Source: Prevotella sp.
GTDB lineage: Bacteria > Bacteroidota > Bacteroidia > Bacteroidales > Bacteroidaceae
NCBI GenBank assembly: GCA_017470055.1
Contig: JAFUFD010000067.1
Span: 1-64,000, forward strand
Length of the DNA stretch: 64,000 bases
Direction of reading: 5' to 3'
Under the pieces are notes generated by a model. The model did no database searches and was not told the origin of the DNA. It saw only the letters and a list, made by a program, of their open reading frames with translations. Numbering within the stretch: position 1 is the stretch's first letter; each line of letters starts with the position of its first letter. The position numbers were made by a program, and so were the translations under genes. This document shows, piece after piece, positions 53,515 through 61,482 of this stretch.

Positions 53515-54271
53515 TGATCTTCTGGAATTTCTTTTCTGCCGCCTTGCGGATGTCCTCGCCCAAAGCCGCCACTTTATCCGGATGGTGCTCAAGGGCGAGT
53601 TTGCGATATGCTTTCTTCACCTCCTCGTCAGTAGCATTGGGTGATACGCCCAGCACCTGATAGGCAGAGGCTAGGTCATCCTTACCCATTCCGAGCATCG
53701 AGTCCACCTCGTCTACAGACATCCGCAGCCACTGGGCACACTCCTTCAATGCCATAATCTCACTTTGAGGCAGTCTTCCATCAGCCTGCGCTATCATTAC
53801 AAGGAAATTCAGCAGTTGCAAACGCTGGGAGTAGTCCATGTGACTGGCAATCTGTTGGCAACAGTCTGTCACTGTCCGCTTGAAGGCAGAAGCCCCCACC
53901 CTTTTCTGCTCGTCAAAAAGTTTACGCAAAATGTTGTCGCCCTCCGTCGATGCCGCATCGCCAAAATTCTGGCGCAGCATCTGACGCACAAACTCCATCT
54001 CTGAGTGCATCACCTTACCGTCTGCCTTGATGATATAAGAGGCAAGCACCAACAAAGAGAACAGGAAACTGTTACGCTGTCCATAATCCGTACGTTGCCC
54101 ATAAACGGTCTGTTGTCCAAATGGACTCTCAAAGGTGCCTTGTGTCTCTGGCGTGTTCACCGCATCCATCATCGAGTCGAACACCTTGCCCAACACGATA
54201 CCTGCCAATGCACCAAGCGGACCTGCTGTCATCCACCCTAAGAATCCTCCTATCCATGCTCCAAATGCCAT
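53474..54271 (-). CDS. TerB-J domain co-chaperone (DjlA-like)
   Basis: 265 residues: a Gly-rich hydrophobic N-terminal segment (about 1-35, [20 protein letters not shown]) that may sit in the membrane, a TerB-like helical domain (about 70-195, [29 protein letters not shown]), and a C-terminal J domain with the HPD motif in [12 protein letters not shown]. This is the DjlA layout; J domains stimulate Hsp70 (DnaK). Its 3' end overlaps queH by 41 bases. Confidence 0.9.
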   Translation of the reverse strand: MAFGAWIGGFLGWMTAGPLGALAGIVLGKVFDSMMDAVNTPETQGTFESPFGQQTVYGQRTDYGQRNSFLFSLLVLASYIIKADGKVMHSEMEFVRQMLRQNFGDAASTEGDNILRKLFDEQKRVGASAFKRTVTDCCQQIASHMDYSQRLQLLNFLVMIAQADGRLPQSEIMALKECAQWLRMSVDEVDSMLGMGKDDLASAYQVLGVSPNATDEEVKKAYRKLALEHHPDKVAALGEDIRKAAEKKFQKINEAKERIWKARGL

Positions 54272-54311
54272 ATCTTATCTTTAAACTCTAAACCTTAAAC
54301 TATATATTACT

Positions 54312-54974
54312 TCAATACTCAAACCACCATGCCGACGCATTTTGCTCCTCTCTCTCCAGATCGTCAATCAAGCATTCCGCCAGTTTTATCACCACCTCCT
54401 GGGGAACCAAGTAACGCTGGTCGTCACTACGTGGATTGATAGAGGCAAGGAAATGGGGCATCTCCCCCTTATACACCTCTTTTATATGAAGGCTGTCGGC
54501 ATTCACTTCCGAACAACTATAGGTGATGTTGGCAAGACGGTCACAGAGTTTCACGAAAGGAGCGTATGGAGTCTCACGAATACCCTGATAGTATTTCTCC
54601 CCTGCCCTTTCCGAACGGGTCCGTCCCTTATCATTGGTCAGCGCATAGGCTATCTCCGTCGCCATCAGTGCCTGCTCCTCTGTCATCATCTCCCTGGCTG
54701 CTCTCAACACGTCATTATACGTCTGACGGGCATCCTCTATACTATCGTGATAGTAGCCTCCGAAGAACAATGGCAGGACATCATCCTCCCTGGCACATAC
54801 CAGATGTCCGAAGTCCTGAATGCCACTGACCACCATATCCAGATGGTAGCCATATGGCAGATTGTCACCATAGGTCTGGTTCACGCTCCGATGCAACTCA
54901 TGAGCCGTCTCTCGGATGTTCGCTATCTGTTCGGCATACTTTGCCATCAATGCCTCATACGATGCTTTTGTCAT
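54312..54974 (-). CDS. HD-domain hydrolase (RelA/SpoT-like HD, MESH1-type)
   Basis: 220 residues of an HD metal-dependent phosphohydrolase: GYHLDMVVSG, then YYHDSIEDARQTYNDVL with the HD pair and ED, and VKLCDRLANITYS with the C-terminal Asp-Asn. The HDSIED and KLxDRLxN pair is shared with ppGpp hydrolases (SpoT/MESH1). No synthetase or TGS domain is present. Small-alarmone hydrolase activity is possible but unproven. Own promoter at 54996-55026. Confidence 0.75.
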   Translation of the reverse strand: MTKASYEALMAKYAEQIANIRETAHELHRSVNQTYGDNLPYGYHLDMVVSGIQDFGHLVCAREDDVLPLFFGGYYHDSIEDARQTYNDVLRAAREMMTEEQALMATEIAYALTNDKGRTRSERAGEKYYQGIRETPYAPFVKLCDRLANITYSCSEVNADSLHIKEVYKGEMPHFLASINPRSDDQRYLVPQEVVIKLAECLIDDLEREEQNASAWWFEY

Positions 54975-54995
54975 ATCCTATTGATTATTCGTTGG

Positions 54996-55026
54996 CAAAG
55001 TTACAAAGAAATCACAAAACCACAAA
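54996..55026 (-). promoter_or_regulatory. Promoter of HD hydrolase gene
   Basis: Minus-strand TTTG at 55023-55026 and TAACTTTG at 54996-55003, spacer 19. Confidence 0.65.
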
Positions 55027-55035
55027 AGCACAGAC

Positions 55036-55072
55036 AAAAAAATTGTTCCCATGCATCACGCACAGGAACAAT
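55036..55072 (-). terminator. Terminator of the candidate sRNA and of ettA
   Basis: ATTGTTCC and GGAACAAT arms around a 15-base loop; seven T residues follow on the minus strand. Confidence 0.75.
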
Positions 55073-55115
55073 CAACAAATTTATCAACTATTCATTGTTC
55101 TCCCCAACTGGGGAT
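55036..55115 (-). ncRNA. Candidate small RNA, about 80 nt
   Basis: A full promoter (55120-55150) and a T-tailed hairpin (55036-55072) bound an 80-nt interval with no ORF. The RNA would begin with a TCCCC-AACT-GGGGA hairpin (55101-55114), followed by an A/U-rich single-stranded linker and the terminator stem ATTGTTCC/GGAACAAT. It lies between ettA and the HD hydrolase gene on the same strand. Family not recognised. Confidence 0.55.
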
Positions 55116-55119
55116 GGTG

Positions 55120-55150
55120 CAAAGGTAGTACAATTTCTTGAATCCACAAA
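55120..55150 (-). promoter_or_regulatory. Promoter of the candidate sRNA
   Basis: Minus-strand TTTG at 55147-55150 and TACCTTTG at 55120-55127, spacer 19. It lies downstream of the ettA stop and cannot serve ettA. Confidence 0.7.
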
Positions 55151-55216
55151 AGATTTTCAGGAAAAATTTTTAAAAAAGTTACTTTTTTATCAATCTCCAC
55201 CTGTTTACTACCTATT

Positions 55217-56920
55217 TTATTCCTCCATCAATTTACGATAACGGGCACGTTTTGGCTCCTCCAATCCCAATCGTTGCGCCTTGTTTGCCTCATATTCTGA
55301 GTAATTACCCTCAAAATAGAAGACACTACCTGCCTGCGGGTCCTCAAAAGCAAGGATATGGGTACAGATACGATCGAGGAACCAACGGTCATGACTGATA
55401 ATCACCGCACAGCCAGCGAAAGACTCCAAACCTTCCTCCAAGGCACGCAGCGTATTCACGTCAATATCATTCGTAGGCTCGTCAAGCAACAACACATTTC
55501 CTTCCTGTTTCAAGGCGATGGCGAGATGCAGGCGGTTGCGCTCTCCACCAGAGAGCACACCACATTTCTTCTCCTGATCGGCACCACTGAAATTGAAACG
55601 GGAGAGATAGGCGCGGACATTGACATCCCTGCCTCCCATACGAATGGTCTCATTGCCCCTACTGACCACCTCATAGACAGACTTGCTGGGGTCAATATCC
55701 TTATGCTGCTGGTCGACATAACTGAGTTTTACCGTCTCACCGACATTGAATTGACCCGCATCAGCCTGCTCCAGTCCCATGATCAATCGGAACAAGGTCG
55801 TCTTACCTGCGCCATTGGGACCTATCACACCCACGATACCATTTGGCGGCAACATAAAGTTAAGATCGTTGAAGAGCACTTTCTCGCCGAAAGCCTTTGC
55901 CACATGCTCCGCCTCAATGACCTTGTTACCCAAACGAGGACCATTGGGGATGTATATCTCCAATTTCTCCTCCTTCTGCTTCTGTTCCTCATTGAGCATC
56001 TTATCGTATGAGTTCAGACGAGCCTTTCCTTTGGCATGACGAGCCTTCGGTGCCATGCGCACCCACTCCAATTCACGCTCCAAGGTCTTACGGCGTTTCG
56101 AGGCCGTCTTCTCCTCCAAAGCGAGTCGCTGACTCTTCTGCTCCAGCCATGAGGAGTAGTTGCCTTTCCAAGGGATACCCTCACCACGGTCGAGTTCCAG
56201 GATCCACTCGGCAACATCATCGAGGAAATAGCGGTCGTGCGTAACGGCGATCACCGTACCCTCGTATTGCTGCAAGTGCTGCTCCAACCAGTCGATAGAC
56301 TCCGCGTCGAGATGGTTGGTAGGTTCGTCGAGCAACAGCACATCAGGTTTTTGCAACAACAGGCGACAGAGAGCCACACGACGACGCTCACCACCAGACA
56401 AGTTCTCCACACTTCTATCGCCAGGAGGGCAGTTGAGTGCCGCCATGGCACGATCGAGTTTAGAGTCCATATTCCACGCATCCGTTGAGTCGATGACATC
56501 CTGCAACTCCGCCTGTCGAGCCATCAGTTTCTCCATCTTGTCAGGGTTCTCGTAATATTCGGGCAGTCCGAACTTCACGTTGATGTCATCATACTCCGCA
56601 AGGGCATCATACACATGCTGGACTCCCTCCATCACATTCTCTTTCACCGTCTTGGTATCATCCAATGGGGGATCTTGAGGCAGATAACCCACTGAATAGC
56701 CTGGACTCCACACCACATTCCCTTGATATTGTTGGTCAATACCTGCGATAATCTTCATCAAGGTCGACTTACCCGCACCATTCAAACCAATGATGCCAAT
56801 TTTCGCCCCATAGAAGAAACTAAGATAGATATTCTTGAGCACCTGTTTTTGATTCTGCTGAATGGTCTTGCTCACTCCGACCATCGAGAATATGATCTTT
56901 TTATCGTCTACTGTTGCCAT
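55217..56920 (-). CDS. ettA: Energy-dependent translational throttle protein EttA (ABC-F)
   Basis: Ribosome-binding ABC-F ATPase that gates the first steps of elongation according to ATP level. 567 residues, two ABC domains: GLNGAGKST, LSGGERRRVAL, LLLDEPTNHLD; and GPNGAGKTT, LSGGERNRLHLA, LLLDEPTNDID. Between them the P-site-tRNA-interaction linker (LERELEWVRMAPKARHAKGK split as LEREL and WVRMAPKARHAKGK) is the EttA hallmark and sets it apart from resistance ABC-F proteins. It starts 42 bases after the GH9-M3 gene stop, same strand. Confidence 0.94.
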   Translation of the reverse strand: MATVDDKKIIFSMVGVSKTIQQNQKQVLKNIYLSFFYGAKIGIIGLNGAGKSTLMKIIAGIDQQYQGNVVWSPGYSVGYLPQDPPLDDTKTVKENVMEGVQHVYDALAEYDDINVKFGLPEYYENPDKMEKLMARQAELQDVIDSTDAWNMDSKLDRAMAALNCPPGDRSVENLSGGERRRVALCRLLLQKPDVLLLDEPTNHLDAESIDWLEQHLQQYEGTVIAVTHDRYFLDDVAEWILELDRGEGIPWKGNYSSWLEQKSQRLALEEKTASKRRKTLERELEWVRMAPKARHAKGKARLNSYDKMLNEEQKQKEEKLEIYIPNGPRLGNKVIEAEHVAKAFGEKVLFNDLNFMLPPNGIVGVIGPNGAGKTTLFRLIMGLEQADAGQFNVGETVKLSYVDQQHKDIDPSKSVYEVVSRGNETIRMGGRDVNVRAYLSRFNFSGADQEKKCGVLSGGERNRLHLAIALKQEGNVLLLDEPTNDIDVNTLRALEEGLESFAGCAVIISHDRWFLDRICTHILAFEDPQAGSVFYFEGNYSEYEANKAQRLGLEEPKRARYRKLMEE

Positions 56921-56962
56921 GAAAATAACTCGTTTCTAACATTATACCTAATAATTGATTAA

Positions 56963-59900
56963 TCAAAGTCCACGCGCCTTGAGAAATACTGAGGCATCTG
57001 GTGCTTGCAAACCTGTAAAGTCGGTAAACATCTCCATGAGATCACGAGTGTTACCACGACTAAGCACCTTGTCCCTAAACGACTGTCCCACCTCAGGTTT
57101 TAAGGCACCACGCTTTGCGAAGCAGTCTGCGATATTCACTGCCAATACCTCTGTCCACAGATAACTGTAATAGCCTGCGGCATAGCCACCACCCCACACA
57201 TGATTGAAATAGGAAGTTGAATAGCGTGGAGGAATCTGCGTGTTCAGGAGTCCGATCCTCTCCAATGCCTTACGCTCAAATTCTGGAGCCTCACTGGCCG
57301 TGGGAATCTCCTCAGGAGTAAGCATGTGCCATGCCAGATCCAGACATGTTGCCGTGAGGTTCTCACCCAATGCGTATGCAGCATGGAAATTGATGGAATT
57401 CAGCATCTTCTCCTTCATTGTCGCAGGCATTGCCGCGCCTGTCTCCGCATGTTTTGCAAAATGGTCGAAAATCTCAGGAATCGTAGCAAACGACTCATTA
57501 AACTGTGACGGCATCTCTACGAAATCACGGGCTACAGCAGTACCACTGAGGGCATTATATTTACAGTCGGAGAGAATACCATGCAGGGCGTGTCCGAACT
57601 CATGGAACAAAGTGGTCACCTCGTCCCATGACAACAGGCTGGGCTGCCCTTCTGGTGCCTTGGCGTTATTACATACATTATATATAAGAGGTATCTGATG
57701 ACGGAAAGCGCTCTGCTTGGCAAAAGAACTCATCCATGCCCCTCCCCGTTTGGTGGGACGACGGAAATAGTCACTATAGAAAAGGGCAAGCGTTTTGCCA
57801 TCCTTATCGATGACCTCAAACACTTTCATATCAGGATGGTATGTCGGGATATCATAACGACGCTTGAATGTAAGTCCATAGACTCGATTCGCCGCATAGA
57901 AGACACCATTTAACTGAACGCTGTCGACATTGAAATAAGGTCTCACGTCGTCCTCTGAAAGACTAAACATCTCTTTCTTCATTTTCGCAGAGTAATAAAA
58001 GCGGTCATAAGGCTGCAACTTGAAGGAAGCCCCCTCCGTTTTCCGCGCGTACCTCTCTATCGCCTTGGTCTCCGCATTGGCTTTCGGGGTATATTCCCGA
58101 ATAAGTTTTTTCAGAAATTCATAGGCTTTCTCTGGTGTCTTCGCCATCCTGCTCTCCAAGGAGTAAGCAGCATAGTTCTTGTAACCCATCAATTGCGCTT
58201 TCTCCGCACGCAACTTTGCTATCTCTACTACTATCGGGAAGGTGTTGTATTTACCTGAGCCGTCTGCACGGTGGATGGAAGCCTCATAGACACGACGCCG
58301 AAGGGCACGGTTGTCAAGACTGGCGAGGATAGGCTGTTGAGTAGTATTGATGATGACAATACAATAAGGTGCCTTGCCGCCACGACTCTCTGCGTCTTTC
58401 TTACACTGTGCGATATCTGCGTCACTCAGACCTGCCAACTCCTCCTTAGTGTCAACCCACACCACCGCATCATTGGTAGCATCAGGCAGCATGTTCCCCC
58501 ATTGCTGCTGAAGGTCAGAGATACGCTTGTTTATCTCCTTCATCCGTGTCATTTTCTCCTCCGACAGCAAAGCACCTGAGCGGACGAAATCCCTATAGGT
58601 CTCCTCCAATAGTCTCAGGTATTCTCCTCTCAGACTATTCCGCTCATGGTCATACACATACTTGATACGCTGAAACAACTGTTTATTAAAGGAAATCTCA
58701 TTACCCAAATCAGCAAGCAATGGCATTACTTTACTCTGGATTGCCGTAATCTCTTTCGTTTTGTCCGCACTTGTCAGACAAAAGAAGATACTGCTCACCT
58801 TATCCAGTAGCACCCCACTCTGCTCATAGGCGACGATGGTGTTTTGGAAAGTTGGCTCCTGCTGATTATCACAGATATTCTTAATCGCATCCCGCTGCTG
58901 TTGGATTGCCGCTAACAATGCTGGCTCATAGTCTGTCACCTGTATTTTATTAAAATCCGGAGCGCCATAAGGTAGAGCACTCTCCTGTAATAATGTGTTC
59001 TGCATACTGATTGCATATAAATATCCCATTAAAGCCATTTTCCCACGCATTGTCTCACGAGGCGTAAACTCGCCATTCACCCAGAAATAACGTTGGTTAA
59101 AGTAAGACTCCTGACGAGGCCACCCACCATCATTCCATGAGGGATAGCAAAGGTTTGTCAGCAGGCGGCCGTCACCTCCGTTATGTCCAGGCGACCATGT
59201 CTCCGTTCCATTAAACGGAGTTTGTCCTGGATGCGTACCCGGCGCGCCGTCATTACGACCTGTCGAATAGACATTCTCCAGATGTCGCTCACCTAATCCC
59301 GTCATCTCCACGATATTCCCCGGATTACGACCCAGACTCCAACTGGCCTCTGTATACATCACATCCTCTAACTGCTGACGTTCTTTCCGGTCTTTGGCCA
59401 TATAATGGGCAAGCATCACCAGTTGTAGATTCTGTGAAGTCTGCCAACGCTTGTCTGTCGCAGCCCTGCGGGAAGGACGGAGTGACACCTTATTGATATT
59501 ATAAGAGGCAGCATGTGCCTTCACACTTTCCTGAAGGTTCTGATAGAATATAGCGTCATGACGCTCGTACGGACAGGTCAAATACGCTGCGGCAGCCCAT
59601 AACTGATAGTAGCCATCCTTACCTCTGACAAACAAGGGAGAATTAGCATCCTTTATCATACTACCCTCTATCATGATCTTTTCCCACGACGTGTCACCTG
59701 TGACATTATACAGGAATGCCGCCGCCATTTGACGGAAGTCCCTGCCACGCATGGCAATGCTGCCTATATCCTGGAAATCGTCCAACTGTTGGTTCTCCTG
59801 CCGACTGGCAAAATGGAATGCCTTGACAGCCTCCGCAGTATAATAGTTCATCAGGCTATCATTACCTGCCACACGGAAAGCATCAGCCATCATCGCACAG

Positions 59901-61306
59901 TTGGCGGCATTACCCCACGCCGCCATAGTCGTACAACCTGCCTGAAACATCATAGTCCAGTCGGCACTGGGATTGGTGACTCCTTGGGAATATGCCTCCC
60001 CGTCACGAATACTCAAAAAGAAATCTACCTCATTACGCGCCTCATCCAAAAGATCAGGAATACCGTTCCCACTCTCACGGATACCGAGGTCATCCTCTGA
60101 CAGGCGACCGTTTGATAAGATATACGGCAACAGCATATCATAGATATTACTGACATGCGCTAAATGGCGGTCCCAGTCAAACGCATCAGAATGACCGCCT
60201 CTTACACCCACTGCCACTGGGTTTCCAGGCAGGCGGTGATGCCAGAAAGCAGACTCCTGAGGAGCCTTGAAGTGAGGCTCATCCCATACGTCACCACGCA
60301 GTTTACGCCAATCGGGATGCCATGGGTGCAAGTCTGTCTTATATATCACAAATCCCTTGGGGTCAACATCTGGTATAAACTGAGGCTGACGGGGCACAGG
60401 GAAAACATGGACTGGGTCTATCGGTTCCCCAAGACGCATATAATAATATCCTCTGACCGAGTAATGATATGGTTCATAATACACCTTCTCGTCTATATCA
60501 AAATCCATACTACAACCGACATCCTCCACAACCAAGCGATAACGCCCAGGAACAGCAGTCTTGAAATCCACATTCCACACGTCTGTTCCCACCAAGTTCT
60601 TACCGCCTGCCTCTTCTTTTGCCTCAGTGGCTGACTTCCAGAAAGTGACACGCCCCACCTGCTCTTTCTGCAGTGTCCTTACATTATAAAGATAGACAGC
60701 CTTACCTTCCCATGCGTGATAGTCACGACTACCACCGTCACCTAACCATTGATATAAGTCTGCCGCCTTATTGATCTGGGAAGGATGATAGCCTATCAAG
60801 TTGACGTGGACGGCCTCCGAAGGAGTGTTCCAGATATCGAAACGCACTGTCGCCGTCTGCTGGTCGGCTTTTAACTGTTTGGGAATCGTCACTTGGTAAG
60901 TGCATCCTTGGCGCATGGGTTGGGGAAGTTTCAGAAACAGCCAATGGTCGAGTTCACTCGTCAGTGTATGGTCAGTATTCATGGGCTTAGACTTTCTCCA
61001 TACCTCTAAAGGTTTCTGTTTGGAAAATTGCGCATCATCCATAGAACTAACCGTCCACAGGCTCGCCTGCTGTGCCTTCTTGACATCCAATCGTTTCCCG
61101 AAGACAAACAAAGTATCATCTCCTTCCTCAAAAGAATGCCCAAGATAGGCACTCTTCCCCGTAGCATCATCCCGATAATGCACTTCACCGTCTCTGAACT
61201 GTATCATCAAGTAATCCTTATCTATCACTCGCAATCCAATCAACTTGGTTGCGTTAAGAGATGCTGATACTGACAAGAGTATCAACACAAACCATAATTT
61301 TTTCAT
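56963..61306 (-). CDS. Fusion of GH9 glucanase and M3 family metallopeptidase
   Basis: One uninterrupted frame of 1447 residues. Residues 1-20 form a signal peptide (KKLWFVLILLSVSASLNA). About 20-760 is a GH9 enzyme: an N-terminal Ig-like CelD_N segment (VHVNLIGYHPSQINKAADLY), the catalytic-base region GVRGGHSDAFDWDRH, GRNPGNIVEMTGLGERH and the acid region WVNGEFTPRET. From about residue 763 the text is that of M3 oligopeptidases (LLQESALPYGAPDFNKIQ), with the zinc motif HEFGHALHG near 1234 and the downstream glutamate region, ending KARGL. The M3 part is full length (about 685 residues) but has no signal of its own. Confidence 0.85.
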   Translation of the reverse strand: MKKLWFVLILLSVSASLNATKLIGLRVIDKDYLMIQFRDGEVHYRDDATGKSAYLGHSFEEGDDTLFVFGKRLDVKKAQQASLWTVSSMDDAQFSKQKPLEVWRKSKPMNTDHTLTSELDHWLFLKLPQPMRQGCTYQVTIPKQLKADQQTATVRFDIWNTPSEAVHVNLIGYHPSQINKAADLYQWLGDGGSRDYHAWEGKAVYLYNVRTLQKEQVGRVTFWKSATEAKEEAGGKNLVGTDVWNVDFKTAVPGRYRLVVEDVGCSMDFDIDEKVYYEPYHYSVRGYYYMRLGEPIDPVHVFPVPRQPQFIPDVDPKGFVIYKTDLHPWHPDWRKLRGDVWDEPHFKAPQESAFWHHRLPGNPVAVGVRGGHSDAFDWDRHLAHVSNIYDMLLPYILSNGRLSEDDLGIRESGNGIPDLLDEARNEVDFFLSIRDGEAYSQGVTNPSADWTMMFQAGCTTMAAWGNAANCAMMADAFRVAGNDSLMNYYTAEAVKAFHFASRQENQQLDDFQDIGSIAMRGRDFRQMAAAFLYNVTGDTSWEKIMIEGSMIKDANSPLFVRGKDGYYQLWAAAAYLTCPYERHDAIFYQNLQESVKAHAASYNINKVSLRPSRRAATDKRWQTSQNLQLVMLAHYMAKDRKERQQLEDVMYTEASWSLGRNPGNIVEMTGLGERHLENVYSTGRNDGAPGTHPGQTPFNGTETWSPGHNGGDGRLLTNLCYPSWNDGGWPRQESYFNQRYFWVNGEFTPRETMRGKMALMGYLYAISMQNTLLQESALPYGAPDFNKIQVTDYEPALLAAIQQQRDAIKNICDNQQEPTFQNTIVAYEQSGVLLDKVSSIFFCLTSADKTKEITAIQSKVMPLLADLGNEISFNKQLFQRIKYVYDHERNSLRGEYLRLLEETYRDFVRSGALLSEEKMTRMKEINKRISDLQQQWGNMLPDATNDAVVWVDTKEELAGLSDADIAQCKKDAESRGGKAPYCIVIINTTQQPILASLDNRALRRRVYEASIHRADGSGKYNTFPIVVEIAKLRAEKAQLMGYKNYAAYSLESRMAKTPEKAYEFLKKLIREYTPKANAETKAIERYARKTEGASFKLQPYDRFYYSAKMKKEMFSLSEDDVRPYFNVDSVQLNGVFYAANRVYGLTFKRRYDIPTYHPDMKVFEVIDKDGKTLALFYSDYFRRPTKRGGAWMSSFAKQSAFRHQIPLIYNVCNNAKAPEGQPSLLSWDEVTTLFHEFGHALHGILSDCKYNALSGTAVARDFVEMPSQFNESFATIPEIFDHFAKHAETGAAMPATMKEKMLNSINFHAAYALGENLTATCLDLAWHMLTPEEIPTASEAPEFERKALERIGLLNTQIPPRYSTSYFNHVWGGGYAAGYYSYLWTEVLAVNIADCFAKRGALKPEVGQSFRDKVLSRGNTRDLMEMFTDFTGLQAPDASVFLKARGL

Positions 61307-61340
61307 ATTGTCTTTGTTTTGCGTTAGTAACTTCATTCTG

Positions 61341-61348
61341 CAAATTTA
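61341..61348 (-). promoter_or_regulatory. -7 box upstream of GH9-M3 gene
   Basis: Minus-strand TAAATTTG, 35 bases before the chosen ATG; no TTTG at the usual distance. Confidence 0.45.
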
Positions 61349-61411
61349 CGAAATAAAATTCAAATATTCATACATTAATCGGTGCATTAGTATTTTTTAT
61401 AAGATGGATGC

Positions 61412-61442
61412 TTTGTAATTCCCACAAAAATCACTATCTTTG
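61412..61442 (+). promoter_or_regulatory. Promoter of carB
   Basis: TTTG at 61412-61415 and TATCTTTG at 61435-61442, spacer 19; about 40 bases before the ATG. Confidence 0.75.
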
Positions 61443-61482
61443 CATCCCGAAATATAGCAATCACAAAAATTTTATCTACGAT

